DNA of 64,000 nucleotides from Ignavibacteriota bacterium (GCA_013285425.1 CP053447.1:2672001-2736000); one strand, 5' to 3'; positions 35,425-44,687 are shown, numbered from the stretch's first letter. Made by a program: numbers and translations. The notes: generated by a model not told the origin, from the sequence alone.

Positions 35425-36174
35425 TTAACTAAAAAGTTTATCTATTTCTGCCTGAGAGGCTTTTTGTGATTTTTGATTAAAAATTGAATCTACTTCCTGC
35501 TGGGGTACCGAAGATTTTGAATATCTTGCATTTGGATCGAATGAAGCATTATCAGGTAAATTTATCTCGTGATTATCCAGAATTTTTGTATTGTCAAAAT
35601 CTTCAATCAATGCCGACAGCTTTTCCTGAACCGATTCGATTAAATGATTTACTGTTGCTAATTGCTGAGCTGTAATATCCTGCACCTGCAAAGAGACTGC
35701 AATATTATTGGAATCATTTTTCATTTTGCCGACTTGCAAAAGTAACTCGCCAAGTTTTTCAGCACTGCTGTTTTTTGATAGAAAATCATCTATAAACAAT
35801 TCAGCATTTTCTTTATTAAGCATAGGAATAAGACTCTTTAAAAAATCTTCTTTATCTTTTTCCTTGACTAAAACATCAAGCATTGTTTTTTCTATATTAA
35901 TCAAATCATTATTTAGCACATCAACAAGGTCTAAAATCTCTGTAGTAGCCATTTCTGTAGCGCTTGTTACACTTTGAATCTGATTAGTTGCTTTCGGAAT
36001 CTTAGCGGTGCTTTCTGCAATTGATTGATTAATGTTCTCAAGTAAAGGAACTGTCTCCTTCATAAATTCGCCAAGACTATGGATAACAGGTATAAGTTTT
36101 TCTCCATAAGAAAAAACTTTTTTAAGATCATTAAGTTTTTCAAAAAGCTGGGTCATATTTTCTTCACTCATCAT
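35425..36174 (-). CDS. cheZ: CheZ-type CheY-P phosphatase with doubled FliM-like C-terminal peptides
   Basis: This 249-residue protein is a long helical CheZ homologue. It has the TSATEMATTEILDLVDVL segment and a catalytic helix, VQDITAQQLATV, whose Asp and Gln four residues apart match D143 and Q147 of E. coli CheZ. CheZ speeds CheY-P dephosphorylation. The tail has two peptides, QQEVDSIF (225-232) and SQAEIDKLFS (240-249), that strikingly resemble the FliM CheY-binding peptide SQSEIDALL in this same window; the E. coli CheZ tail likewise binds CheY. It is between cheY and cheA. Confidence 0.85.
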   Translation of the reverse strand: MMSEENMTQLFEKLNDLKKVFSYGEKLIPVIHSLGEFMKETVPLLENINQSIAESTAKIPKATNQIQSVTSATEMATTEILDLVDVLNNDLINIEKTMLDVLVKEKDKEDFLKSLIPMLNKENAELFIDDFLSKNSSAEKLGELLLQVGKMKNDSNNIAVSLQVQDITAQQLATVNHLIESVQEKLSALIEDFDNTKILDNHEINLPDNASFDPNARYSKSSVPQQEVDSIFNQKSQKASQAEIDKLFS

Positions 36175-36564
36175 TTAATTACCTCCTCCTGCAGCAGCCA
36201 AAATCTGATCAATTTTTTCACGCAGAATAGCTGGTGTAAACGGCTTAACCACATAATTATTTACCTTTGCTTTAAGTGCTTCGATTATGTCATCTTTAAC
36301 TCCGCGTGTTGTAACCATCAAAACAGGTGTATTACCCATTTTGGCATCTGACCGTATTGCTTTAATTAATTCAAGACCAGAAAGCACGGGCATATTCCAA
36401 TCAGTAATTACAAAGTTTATTGTTTCATCAGCAGAAAGTTTAAGTAACGCATCCTTACCATCGGAAGCTTCAACAAAATCTTCATAGCCGAGATTTTTCA
36501 ATGAGTTTACCACGATTCTGCGCATTGTCTGAGAATCATCAACAATTAAAAATTTTAGTGCCAT
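36175..36564 (-). CDS. cheY: Chemotaxis response regulator CheY
   Basis: A single-domain receiver of 129 residues. It has the acidic pocket (VDDSQTMRRIVVNSL), phospho-acceptor Asp in VITDWNMPVLSGLELI, Thr in LMVTTRG and Lys in NNYVVKPFTP. The DWNMP motif and its place next to cheZ mark it as the motor-binding CheY. It is one base after cheZ's start side and 9 bases downstream of the second regulator. Confidence 0.95.
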   Translation of the reverse strand: MALKFLIVDDSQTMRRIVVNSLKNLGYEDFVEASDGKDALLKLSADETINFVITDWNMPVLSGLELIKAIRSDAKMGNTPVLMVTTRGVKDDIIEALKAKVNNYVVKPFTPAILREKIDQILAAAGGGN

Positions 36565-36573
36565 AATTTTCCT

Positions 36574-36939
36574 CTAGTTTAAAAATTTAGAAACTTCATA
36601 TAAAACCCTTTTAGAATCAAAAGGTTTGAGCAAATACGCATTTGCACCGCATTGAATTCCCTTTTCAATTTCTTCATTAGATGATAGTGATGAAAGAATA
36701 ATTATCGGTAATTCGCGGTACTCCTCATTTGATCTGATTGTTTTAATCAATTCAAATCCATCAACATTTGGCATATTAAGATCTGTTATAATAAGATCAA
36801 CCGGTTCAGACGGCAGGATTTCCAGCGCTTGCATTCCATCGGCTACCTGTATTATTTCAAAACCTTTAACTTTTAATGAGATTGAAACAAATTTTCTTAT
36901 TGTAGGGGAATCATCTGCAACAAGAATTACTTTCTTCAT
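36574..36939 (-). CDS. Second CheY-like response regulator
   Basis: A 121-residue lone receiver domain with VADDSPTIRKFVSISL, acceptor Asp in LIITDLNMPNVDGFEL, and the KPF lysine in AYLLKPFDSKRVL. It is clearly different from the adjacent CheY (DLNMP rather than DWNMP, Ser in place of Thr in the ILSSLSS strand). It may be a phosphate sink or serve a separate output. Chemotaxis operons with two CheY proteins are common. Confidence 0.9.
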   Translation of the reverse strand: MKKVILVADDSPTIRKFVSISLKVKGFEIIQVADGMQALEILPSEPVDLIITDLNMPNVDGFELIKTIRSNEEYRELPIIILSSLSSNEEIEKGIQCGANAYLLKPFDSKRVLYEVSKFLN

Positions 36940-36946
36940 TTTGATT

Positions 36947-37846
36947 TTACTCCTTTTTGTATCCTATAGTTTTAGGAAAACTTATTAGCTTAAATGCTCT
37001 TGAAATTCCGTGTAGAGTTTCTGAGTAACCGATAAAAAGATATCCATCTTTATATAACGAATTATAGAGATGATTTATTACTTTAATCTTAGAAGCCTGA
37101 TCAAAGTAGATAAGTACATTTGCACAAAATATTATATCAAAATTAATCATCGTTCTCATACTTATATCATCATAAAGATTAAGCAGTTTAAAATTTGCCA
37201 TGCTTTTTATTTTGGGATCTAATTCAAAAGAAGCCCCGTTTGTTTTAAAATATTTCTTCAGGTAATAAACAGGTGTATTCCTTACAGAATATTCTTTATA
37301 ACTGCCTCGTCTGGCGGTATCAATAACTGCATTACTTATATCTGTTCCAACTATCTCAAATTCGATCGCAGGATATTTAGGTTTAATAATATCCTGAATC
37401 ATCATTGCAACTGAATATGCCTCTTCGCCACTTGAACACGCAGCACTCCAAATACGGATTTTTTCTCTGCCCAATTTTTCTTTTGAGGCAATAATTTCCG
37501 GTAGTACTGTTGAAACCAGGGCATCTAACTGAGGCTGGTTCCTGAAAAAAAATGTCTCATTGATTGTGATGGCTTCATAAAGATATTTTATTTCAGAAGT
37601 GCCTGATGGATTAGTTTTAACAAAATCAAAATATCCTTCAAATGATTTTAACCCCAGATGTGTAATACGTTTTTGCAGACGGCTTTCCAGCAAATATTTT
37701 TTATTATCCTGAAAATATATCCCTGTATTATCATAAATATATTTACGCCAGATTTCAAAACTTTTCAAGGAAAGGTTAAGTTTAATTCCTGCCAATCCAG
37801 TTAGCGGCTGACCAATTAAGTTATCGTTTTGGGTAAACTGATGCAT
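36947..37846 (-). CDS. cheR: Chemoreceptor methyltransferase CheR
   Basis: CheR methylates receptor glutamates using S-adenosylmethionine. The 299-residue protein has the N-terminal helical domain (RKYIYDNTGIYFQDNKKYLLESRLQKRI) and the SAM-binding core (KIRIWSAACSSGEEAYSVAMM, EIVGTDISNAVIDTAR, IIFCANVLIYFD). Length is normal. It is downstream of the HEAT-repeat gene by 12 bases. The chemoreceptor in this window lacks a C-terminal CheR-tethering pentapeptide. Confidence 0.95.
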   Translation of the reverse strand: MHQFTQNDNLIGQPLTGLAGIKLNLSLKSFEIWRKYIYDNTGIYFQDNKKYLLESRLQKRITHLGLKSFEGYFDFVKTNPSGTSEIKYLYEAITINETFFFRNQPQLDALVSTVLPEIIASKEKLGREKIRIWSAACSSGEEAYSVAMMIQDIIKPKYPAIEFEIVGTDISNAVIDTARRGSYKEYSVRNTPVYYLKKYFKTNGASFELDPKIKSMANFKLLNLYDDISMRTMINFDIIFCANVLIYFDQASKIKVINHLYNSLYKDGYLFIGYSETLHGISRAFKLISFPKTIGYKKE

Positions 37847-37858
37847 TATCTTTCTTAC

Positions 37859-39247
37859 TTAATTGATTAAAAATTGTTTGCGAAGTAATATTTCTTTTGC
37901 TTTTTCTCTTACCATCTCTTCAGGATCATTAACAAGCTTTTCAATTGATTCTGTAATCTGAGAGTGATCAATTTCAGAAAAAATATCAAGTATTCTGATT
38001 CGATTCCAAAAATTTTCATCTGCTGTCATTGTATCAATAAACAATAACGCGGTTTCTGTATCCACTGCAAATAATAATTCAGCAGCGGTAATCCTTACAA
38101 CTTCATCCGGATTCGTTAGAGAATTTGAAAGTGCCTCAGTTAATCTCCTTTTATCTAGTGCGGATAACTTCTGAATTACAGCAGGATCATCCTGAATTAT
38201 ATTGTTTAGAAGTTCTAAAACCGATGCTACATATTCATTTGAATTGTCAATTGCATTATATATTCTTGATATGATTATTTCCTTATTCTCCATAAATTTT
38301 CTGTAAAGCAATTCATTTAGCTCCATATCCATTCCAAAAATAGAAAGACAGGCAAAAAGAATTTCGGGATCATCAAAAACACTAACAAGATATGCTGCAG
38401 TAATTTGATATTTTGGTTCAGAATTAATTATTGTATCGAGTACACATTTTTTTATCTTCTCATCAAAAGGAACTTCGAGATCGTATCTTGTTTTGAGTTT
38501 ATAAATGGCTTCTAATAATGGCCATATTAAAGCTCCTTTAAGTTCATTAATCTTCGATAAGAGAAAATAGAAAGTGTCCTGATTACCTATCTCCCCAAGA
38601 CTTTCAATCATAGTAAATTTAAGCAGGTCATCTTCGCAATTAAATTTATCAACAATAAACTCTAAAGATTCTGAAGTTTCTATCTTCCCTATTGCTTCTA
38701 CTACAACTGGTTTTAGCACTTCTAATTGATCATAAAAAGGTATTATTTGTTTAACTGCCTTTTCGCTGCCGATATTTCCTAAGGCTTCAATACAGGCAAC
38801 AATTACATTTTCATTTTGATTCTTGTTTAGTATTGCTAAAATTAAATCCTCAGTACTCTTCTCACCAATCAATCCAAGAATATCAACAAGAAATTTTATA
38901 TCATCATCATTATCTAGATTTACAATATATGAGCTTATTGCTGGAATTGAATCCGGTCCCTTTTTAAGAAGTATCTCTCCAGCAAGATTTCTGATTGATA
39001 TATTATCAGAGCTAATATGTTCTATAACCAATTCAGGAATTAAAAGATTACGGTTTTGAATTAAAAAATTTGATGCTGCATTTCTAACTGATTTATCATC
39101 CTTGAGTATTAAGGGAACAATAATCTTTATTATTTCATCCTCCACAACATCAAAAGAAAGATTGTAAAGCAAGTCAGTTAACTTTTCAGATTCTCCTGAA
39201 GAAATCAGATTTACTATTTCGTGCTTATTTCCAGTTTCACTTACCAT
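37859..39247 (-). CDS. HEAT-repeat protein leading the chemotaxis operon
   Basis: A 462-residue soluble protein built almost entirely of HEAT-type helical repeats. Recurring units look like D..V...A...L (for example KDDKSVRNAASNFLIQ, SSDNISIRNLAGEILLKKG, NENVIVACIEALGNIGS, VVEAIGKIETSESLEFI, TNPDEVVRITAAELLFAV, NDPEEMVREKAKEILLRK). There is no signal peptide and no enzymatic motif. It is the first gene of the chemotaxis operon, so it may scaffold the array or a regulator. Its role here is unknown. Confidence 0.8.
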   Translation of the reverse strand: MVSETGNKHEIVNLISSGESEKLTDLLYNLSFDVVEDEIIKIIVPLILKDDKSVRNAASNFLIQNRNLLIPELVIEHISSDNISIRNLAGEILLKKGPDSIPAISSYIVNLDNDDDIKFLVDILGLIGEKSTEDLILAILNKNQNENVIVACIEALGNIGSEKAVKQIIPFYDQLEVLKPVVVEAIGKIETSESLEFIVDKFNCEDDLLKFTMIESLGEIGNQDTFYFLLSKINELKGALIWPLLEAIYKLKTRYDLEVPFDEKIKKCVLDTIINSEPKYQITAAYLVSVFDDPEILFACLSIFGMDMELNELLYRKFMENKEIIISRIYNAIDNSNEYVASVLELLNNIIQDDPAVIQKLSALDKRRLTEALSNSLTNPDEVVRITAAELLFAVDTETALLFIDTMTADENFWNRIRILDIFSEIDHSQITESIEKLVNDPEEMVREKAKEILLRKQFLIN

Positions 39248-39286
39248 TTTATTTTCTATTATGTTGATAATTTTTCAACAAAAATT

Positions 39287-39301
39287 TCAATTATAGTGCC
39301 G
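39287..39301 (-). promoter_or_regulatory. Possible sigma-54-like promoter of the chemotaxis operon
   Basis: On the minus strand CGGCAC-TATAA-TTGA keeps the GG and the -12 G at exact spacing, but the leading T and the -12 C deviate. Start would be near 39275, with a leader of about 28 bases before the HEAT-repeat gene. The opposite strand fits a sigma-28 site, so at least one reading is fortuitous. Confidence 0.3.
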
Positions 39302-39311
39302 ATAGATATTC

Positions 39312-39486
39312 TTCGTTTTTAATCAAATTATCAATATTTTTTTGAATTAATGAACAATATTAGCCAGTTGAAAACTAATCATCACAAGATAATTTTCTGC
39401 TAAATATTTTGAATGGCATATTTTATTTCCACTTCAATGTCCAAGAAAATTTTTTGTAATTCAGGTTATTCACCTGATAATTTTTT
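39312..39486 (+). ncRNA. Candidate small RNA (hypothetical)
   Basis: A plus-strand unit of about 175 bases is bounded by a sigma-28-like promoter, CAAA-N15-GCCGATAG at 39279-39305, and by a perfect hairpin TCAGGT-TATTC-ACCTGA (39461-39477) followed by TAATTTTTT. It contains no credible coding frame apart from a 17-codon ORF without a ribosome site. The surrounding genes run the other way. This is a prediction from signals only; the AT-rich background makes chance matches possible. Confidence 0.25.
39461..39486 (+). terminator. Hairpin with T-run, plus strand
   Basis: Six-bp perfect stem with 5-base loop followed by TAA and six T residues on the plus strand. On the minus strand no T-run follows, so it is unlikely to terminate the chemoreceptor transcript. 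Confidence 0.45.
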
Positions 39487-39671
39487 CAATACTTTTATAA
39501 AATATTTTCGAACAATCGTTTAGTGTTTTCGGAAAAATTACTTAGATCTGTTTTTAGCAAGAACTTTTTAGGCTGCTGCAAAATTTGAGAGCTTCGTTAA
39601 CCTGCTTGTATTTAATCAGATATTACTGCTGTTATAGCTGAATACTTTTTTAATAATCACATAGTAAATTA

Positions 39672-41765
39672 TTAATGTAATTCCATACTTATCCAGGATT
39701 CTTTTTCAGTATTCACTTCAGATGATTTGGTTTCAAATACTTTGTCAACTTTAAATCCTGATATAAGTTTCTGCAAATTAGCAGTTAACTGATTTAATTC
39801 TTCAGCAGCGTGAGCAATTTGTTTAACACCGATTGTGTTTTGATTAGTTACATTATTAATAAGCTCAATATTCTGGCTGATTTGTTCCGAAGTACGGGAT
39901 TGTTCTTCACTTGCAACTGCAACCTGAGTAACAATATCAGCAACATTTTCTGCACCTGCGATAATTTCTTTAAGAGACCCGCCGGCTTTTTCGGCTAATA
40001 ATTTACCTTTATCAACTTCATCTGTACCAAGCTGCATAGATTTAACAGCACCATCAGTATCCTTCTGAATTTGCTTGATCATAAGTGCTATTTCCTGTGT
40101 TGCTTTAGAAGTGCGCTCAGCAAGTTTTCTAACTTCATCAGCAACTACTGCAAAACCTCTGCCTTGTTCACCGGCACGGGCAGCTTCGATTGCAGCATTT
40201 AATGCAAGTAAATTTGTCTGATCTGCAATATCATTAATCACCTGAATTATCTCACCGATTTCACTGCTGCTTTTACCAAGTGCCAAAACAGTTTCAGAGC
40301 TTTGTTTGACAACCTCAGAAATTCTTATCATACCGTTAATAGTTTCATCCACAACCTTACCACCTTCTAAAGCAACCTTACCAGCATTTTTACTCGCTTC
40401 AGCAGCTCTGGTAGTATTCTTTGTAGTTTCAAAAATTGTTTTAGCCATTTCTTCAATAGCACCTGCAACTTCAGTAGTTTGTGTACTTTGCTCACTTGCC
40501 CCGGCAGCCATTTCTTCAGTACTGCTGCTTATCTGATTTGCAGCACTTGCTGTAGCTACAACAGCCAGTGATACTTCGTTTAATGTCTTGCCCAAAGATT
40601 GTGTTACATAATTAATTGAATCTTTAATTTTTTCATGATCGCCGGAATAAGTTTTTAATATTTTAACCGTAAAATCACCTGATGCAATTTTTTCAAGTGC
40701 AGTTATTGCTTCATTAACGGGTTCATAAACTGCATCAAGAGTTTCATTCATCCCTTTCACAATTTCTTTGTATCCGCCTTCGAATTGCTTTGTATTTCCT
40801 CTGGCATTACTATTACCCTTTACTGAAGCGGTAGTTAAGAAGTTAATTTCTAATACAAGTTTCTTCAGGTTATTTATCATCTTTTCAAAACTTTCAGACA
40901 GTATGTCATTTTCAGAAAGAGAATTAATTTTTACCTCCAGATCGCCTTTTGCAATTTTTTCTGCGGCTTCAATTTTTTCTAACTGGGAATCACGAAGTTT
41001 GCCAAGCATTAAAGACATCTGACCGAACTCATCTTTACTTTTTAGTTCAATCCGGTTCTGAAAATTACCAAGCGAGTATTGACTAAGTAATTCCCGAAAT
41101 TGATTTACAGGTTTTATTATCTGGGGAATTATTCTAAAAAATGCTATTAAGAAAACTAAGGTGCCTAAGATCATTCCGCCTATTATAAAAGCAATCGTTC
41201 TTGACATAATTGAGCCGACCTCGGCTTCAAGGTTTGTTTTTTGAGAGTTCAGATGTTCGGAGATTTCATTTGCTTCTTTTTCAAATTTCATCCTTATTTC
41301 TTCACCGGAAGTTGTTGCGATAAAAGAAGCCATCTCATAATCTTTCATTGCGGCGGCACTCAAAGTGCCATCTACAACAAGACCAAAATACTCATTAATT
41401 ATACTTCCAAAACTAGTTGCGTGCTCTTCAAAAATTTCTGTAAGTGAAGAATCTTTAACTTGTGTTACGATTTTTAAAATCCGTTTTTTGCTTTTATCAA
41501 CTTCCTGAAAATTTGCGTCAAACTGATCTTCAAAGCCAGGAATTGAAAATTTTAATAATTGAGTTTGTAGATTCTGAAATTCTAATTTAAACTCATTCAG
41601 GTTTTCATTGGCAACTATTATTTTTTTATTTAAGGTTTCACTAATCTGTGAAAGCTGAAAAAAATGGTATAGATCACTCAATACCAGAACAGTTGAAATC
41701 GCTGCAATTACTAAAAGCAGAAACTGTATTTTTACCCTAAATGAAATATTTTTAAAGTTCTTCAT
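39672..41765 (-). CDS. Methyl-accepting chemotaxis protein
   Basis: A 697-residue chemoreceptor. It has a first transmembrane helix (about residues 12-32), a periplasmic helical sensor domain of about 155 residues, a second helix (about 190-212), a HAMP segment with a further HAMP-like linker, and a cytoplasmic signalling domain with the hairpin tip [42 protein letters not shown] (in parts). The four-helix sensor is ligand-agnostic; the ligand is unknown. No C-terminal tether pentapeptide is present. It follows the TonB-like gene by 9 bases. Confidence 0.95.
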   Translation of the reverse strand: MKNFKNISFRVKIQFLLLVIAAISTVLVLSDLYHFFQLSQISETLNKKIIVANENLNEFKLEFQNLQTQLLKFSIPGFEDQFDANFQEVDKSKKRILKIVTQVKDSSLTEIFEEHATSFGSIINEYFGLVVDGTLSAAAMKDYEMASFIATTSGEEIRMKFEKEANEISEHLNSQKTNLEAEVGSIMSRTIAFIIGGMILGTLVFLIAFFRIIPQIIKPVNQFRELLSQYSLGNFQNRIELKSKDEFGQMSLMLGKLRDSQLEKIEAAEKIAKGDLEVKINSLSENDILSESFEKMINNLKKLVLEINFLTTASVKGNSNARGNTKQFEGGYKEIVKGMNETLDAVYEPVNEAITALEKIASGDFTVKILKTYSGDHEKIKDSINYVTQSLGKTLNEVSLAVVATASAANQISSSTEEMAAGASEQSTQTTEVAGAIEEMAKTIFETTKNTTRAAEASKNAGKVALEGGKVVDETINGMIRISEVVKQSSETVLALGKSSSEIGEIIQVINDIADQTNLLALNAAIEAARAGEQGRGFAVVADEVRKLAERTSKATQEIALMIKQIQKDTDGAVKSMQLGTDEVDKGKLLAEKAGGSLKEIIAGAENVADIVTQVAVASEEQSRTSEQISQNIELINNVTNQNTIGVKQIAHAAEELNQLTANLQKLISGFKVDKVFETKSSEVNTEKESWISMELH

Positions 41766-41774
41766 TTAATTATC

Positions 41775-42173
41775 CTAATTTAGTTTGAACACTACAGAAA
41801 TGGTTGTTTTTACTTTAACATTTTTTCCTTCATGTTGACCAGGATTAAATTTGGAAGAACTTAATACTCTTGATACCTCCTCATCACACCCGGCGCCCAA
41901 TCCCTTTATGATTTTTACTTTATCTACATTACCTTTTTCATCTACATAAGCCATTGCAAAAACTTTTCCCTCGATTCTGTTTTGTTTTGCAATACTTGGA
42001 TAATTTATCTTTTTTACAAGTTCAGGCATTCCACCCTTTAGCTCAGGCATAGTTGTAGCAAAGGCAAGATAATCTTCATCTTCAGATGGAGTGTTTTGTG
42101 AAAACGCAATTGTACTTAATAGTAAGAAAAGTGTAAGAGTGTAAGCGTATTTCAGTAATTGTTTGATTTTCAT
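41775..42173 (-). CDS. Periplasmic TonB-C domain protein, paired with the chemoreceptor
   Basis: A 132-residue protein with a signal peptide (cleaved near AFSQ, residue 26) and a TonB C-terminal domain (YPSIAKQNRIEGKVFAMAYVDEKGNVDKVKIIKGLGAGCDEEVSRVLSSSKFNPG in parts). It has no membrane-anchored proline-rich arm, so it cannot act as a classic TonB energy transducer by itself. It is co-transcribed with the chemoreceptor, so it may assist sensing at the envelope. Small free TonB-C proteins are common in Bacteroidota. Confidence 0.8.
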   Translation of the reverse strand: MKIKQLLKYAYTLTLFLLLSTIAFSQNTPSEDEDYLAFATTMPELKGGMPELVKKINYPSIAKQNRIEGKVFAMAYVDEKGNVDKVKIIKGLGAGCDEEVSRVLSSSKFNPGQHEGKNVKVKTTISVVFKLN

Positions 42174-42208
42174 AATTATTCCTCTAAGTTTTCATCATTC
42201 TATTTTCA

Positions 42209-42235
42209 TTATCGAAAAAAAATGATAATTGTTAA
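42209..42235 (-). promoter_or_regulatory. Possible sigma-28 promoter for the TonB-like/chemoreceptor pair
   Basis: On the minus strand the -10 is TTCGATAA and the -35 is TTAA at N15 spacing, against a consensus of TAAA-N15-GCCGATAA. The CGATAA core is exact and the position, about 36 bases before the ATG at 42173, is suitable. Chemoreceptors are often FliA-dependent. The rest of the 292-base gap shows no other element. Confidence 0.4.
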
Positions 42236-42465
42236 GCAAAAGATTTAGCAATTAATGAGTTTTGTCGGATTTAGAAGAATTTTTAAGATTTCAGTATAAG
42301 TTTTCTTGAAGCTAATACTGATTAACAAGTAAATCTGACTTTTGAGTGTAAAACGATCCGGATTCTAAATGCAATTTTGTATAAAAACAGGAATGTTTGT
42401 TGGTAATTTTAACAGAAAGTTAGTATGAGATTACATTTTAAATTAATGTCCCGCAAAAACAATTT

Positions 42466-43863
42466 TCAGCTTGTTACTTTTCTTGTAACCTCAATACCAA
42501 GTTGTTCCATCCGGTATCTAAGTTTTGAGCGTGATAATCCTAAAACTTTAGCAGCTTTAACCTGATTGCCATCTGTTATTTTTAATGTGTCTTCGATAAG
42601 TTTTCTGAGAACAACTTCTATTTTAATTCCTTTTGAAGGAACTTTTAGTATAAATTCATCTTTATTATGTTTAATCTCAGTCTGCCCTTGCGGAATTAAG
42701 AACTGGAAATGTCTTTCTTTTAATTCATCTTCTTCCAGAAGAAGAGTAACTCTTTCCATAACATTTCTAAGCTCTCTTATGTTGCCTTTCCAGTAATAAT
42801 TTTGAAGCATCTCAAGTGCAGCATGGTCAATCCGTTTTATCTTTTTGTCAAATTTTAATGAGAACTCGCTTAAGAATGCGTAAGCCAGAATTGGAATATC
42901 TTCTTTCCTTTCACGTAATGGCGGGATTGAAACATTGCCAACATTCAATCTGTAAAAAAGATCTTCTCTAAAATTTCCTTTCTTTACTTCCTCTTCCAGA
43001 TTTTTATTTGTAGCTGCAAGTACCCGAACATCAATATTTATTTCACGCTCTCCGCCGACGCGATAGAATTTCTTTTCCTGCAGTACCCGTAAAAGTTTTA
43101 CTTGTAAATCCTGAGACAGTTCTCCGATTTCATCAAGCAAAATAGTACCGTTGTTGGCAAGTTCGAATTTACCAAGTTTGGTCTTTTGCTGTGCACCAGT
43201 AAAAGCACCTTTTTCATGCCCGAACAATTCACTTTCTGCCAGTTCTCTCGGAATGGCAGAACAGTTTATCTGAATAAATGGTCCATTTGATCTGGGACTA
43301 TTCTGATGAATGAATCTTGCAATCATCTCCTTGCCAGTGCCGCTTTCTCCATCAATAAGGATAGTTGTATCTAAACTTTTTGCAAGTTTCTCTACAGATG
43401 ATACAATCTTTTTTATTTTACTGCTCTTTCCAAAGAAATCTTTTGTAAGTATATCATCTTTTACAATTGCAGTTAGTTTATCAACTTCAGCTTTCAGATT
43501 AATATTAGAAAATGCTTTCTCAACAATAAGTTTTAATTGATCAATATCAACAGGTTTAAGAAGGAAATCATAAGCACCAAGTTTCATAGCTTTAACAGCA
43601 ATATTAACATCACTATAACCGGTAATCATTATAACGGGAATATTAAAAAACTGCTTTTGAAATTCCTGAAGCAGATCCAAACCATTTACGGTTGTAAGAT
43701 AAATATCAAGTAAAATCAGATCGGGTTCAAAATCTCTTACCTTTTCCACAGCTATTTCTCCATCCAGGCAATACTCAACCTGATATTCGAACTTTAATAA
43801 TACCCGCTGCAAAGTTCTGCAGACAAGTTCATCATCATCAATTATAATTATTCGGTTGCTCAT
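42466..43863 (-). CDS. Sigma-54-dependent response regulator (FlgR/NtrC type)
   Basis: A 465-residue activator with an N-terminal receiver (phospho-Asp in DLILLDIYLTTVNGLDLL), a central AAA+ domain (Walker A GESGTGKEMIARFIH; sigma-54 loop GAFTGA in GHEKGAFTGAQQKT; NNGTILLDEIGEL), and a C-terminal Fis-type helix-turn-helix (GNQVKAAKVLGLSRSKLRYRMEQLG). It opens sigma-54 promoter complexes using ATP. Its overlap with a kinase gene and its flagellar setting point to control of hook-basal-body genes, as FlgR or FleR does elsewhere. Confidence 0.93.
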   Translation of the reverse strand: MSNRIIIIDDDELVCRTLQRVLLKFEYQVEYCLDGEIAVEKVRDFEPDLILLDIYLTTVNGLDLLQEFQKQFFNIPVIMITGYSDVNIAVKAMKLGAYDFLLKPVDIDQLKLIVEKAFSNINLKAEVDKLTAIVKDDILTKDFFGKSSKIKKIVSSVEKLAKSLDTTILIDGESGTGKEMIARFIHQNSPRSNGPFIQINCSAIPRELAESELFGHEKGAFTGAQQKTKLGKFELANNGTILLDEIGELSQDLQVKLLRVLQEKKFYRVGGEREINIDVRVLAATNKNLEEEVKKGNFREDLFYRLNVGNVSIPPLRERKEDIPILAYAFLSEFSLKFDKKIKRIDHAALEMLQNYYWKGNIRELRNVMERVTLLLEEDELKERHFQFLIPQGQTEIKHNKDEFILKVPSKGIKIEVVLRKLIEDTLKITDGNQVKAAKVLGLSRSKLRYRMEQLGIEVTRKVTS

Positions 43864-44567
43864 AAACTTTCATTGTTTGTATTAAATTTGATAAAAAATT
43901 TAGAACCTTGTTTGTATTTACTTTTGAAATCCAGTTCTGCATTATATTCATTTAATATTTTTTTGCACACGCTTAAACCTAATCCTGTCCCTTGTTTTTT
44001 GCTGGTATAAAAATCTTCAAAAATTTTAGTTTTGTCTTCTTCTTTTATTCCGATGCCGCTATCCTCTACTTCCCAGTAAATAGTTTTATTACTATCAGAA
44101 TCATCCATATAAGTTCTAACGAAAATTGTATTTTTTGTATTTTCTGCCTCTACTGCATTTGTAAGAAGGTTAAGAAAAACCTGAAGTAATTTGTCTTTCT
44201 GAAAATATATTGAGGGAAGATTTGGCTGAAGTTCAGTTTCGAAGTACATATTAATTATGCAGGCATTACTTTGCATAATGTTAACAGCAATTTGGGTTAT
44301 ATCGTTAATTGAGCATATTTCCGTTTCAGAGTTTTGCTTTTTAGAAAAATCAGAAAAATTCTGTATTAAAAACATTAGTCTGTCTGTTGCTTCTGAGCAG
44401 GATTGAATGCTTTCAGCAGCATCATCTGAAACGTGAAGTCTCATCTGAGATAGATAATCGAGATTAAGTTTAAGAGCAAATAATGGATTTCTGATTTCGT
44501 GGACCAGGCTGGCTGATAGTTTACCAAGCAATTGAAGTTTGTTATTGAGTATGTCTGAATTACCCAT
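43860..44567 (-). CDS. Cytoplasmic sensor histidine kinase (FlgS type)
   Basis: A 235-residue soluble kinase with no membrane segment and no recognisable sensor domain beyond a short N-terminus. The phospho-His is in ASLVHEIRNPLFAL; the ATPase has the N-box LQVFLNLLTNAVEA, G1 VEDSGIGI and G2 GTGLGLSVCKK. All catalytic residues are present, unlike the kinase-like protein at 2976-4277. It overlaps the response regulator gene by 4 bases, so it is its cognate kinase. FlgS-type kinases sense the state of the export apparatus in Campylobacter; that link is analogy. Confidence 0.9.
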   Translation of the reverse strand: MGNSDILNNKLQLLGKLSASLVHEIRNPLFALKLNLDYLSQMRLHVSDDAAESIQSCSEATDRLMFLIQNFSDFSKKQNSETEICSINDITQIAVNIMQSNACIINMYFETELQPNLPSIYFQKDKLLQVFLNLLTNAVEAENTKNTIFVRTYMDDSDSNKTIYWEVEDSGIGIKEEDKTKIFEDFYTSKKQGTGLGLSVCKKILNEYNAELDFKSKYKQGSKFFIKFNTNNESL

Positions 44568-44650
44568 GCTTTGCGTAAATAATTTTAAAACAAAAATTGT
44601 TTAATGATAATATAAAATATTAAAAGATATAAATGAAGTATTGGGGAGGG

Positions 44651-44687
44651 GAAATAAAAATCGGTAAATAGTTTTACTTACCGATTT
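44651..44687 (-). terminator. Terminator after flgM
   Basis: On the minus strand a perfect 10-bp stem (AAATCGGTAA and TTACCGATTT), with a loop of about 10 bases, overlaps the last codons of flgM and is followed by a T-rich tail. It separates the filament operon from the two-component operon. Confidence 0.75.

Larger units (their letters stand above)
39248..39671. other. Intergenic region between the chemoreceptor and the chemotaxis operon
   Basis: This 424-base gap holds the chemotaxis operon promoter region at its left end. A sigma-54-like site lies on the minus strand (39287-39301) overlapping a sigma-28-like site on the plus strand (39279-39305). A hairpin with a T-run at 39461-39486 suggests a plus-strand small RNA ending there. 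The rest shows no persuasive coding frame. Confidence 0.5.

Noticed and set aside
42236..42465. The rest of the gap between the response regulator and the TonB-like gene
   Set aside because: Inspected for small genes, hairpins and repeats; nothing persuasive was found beyond the promoter noted near the TonB-like gene.
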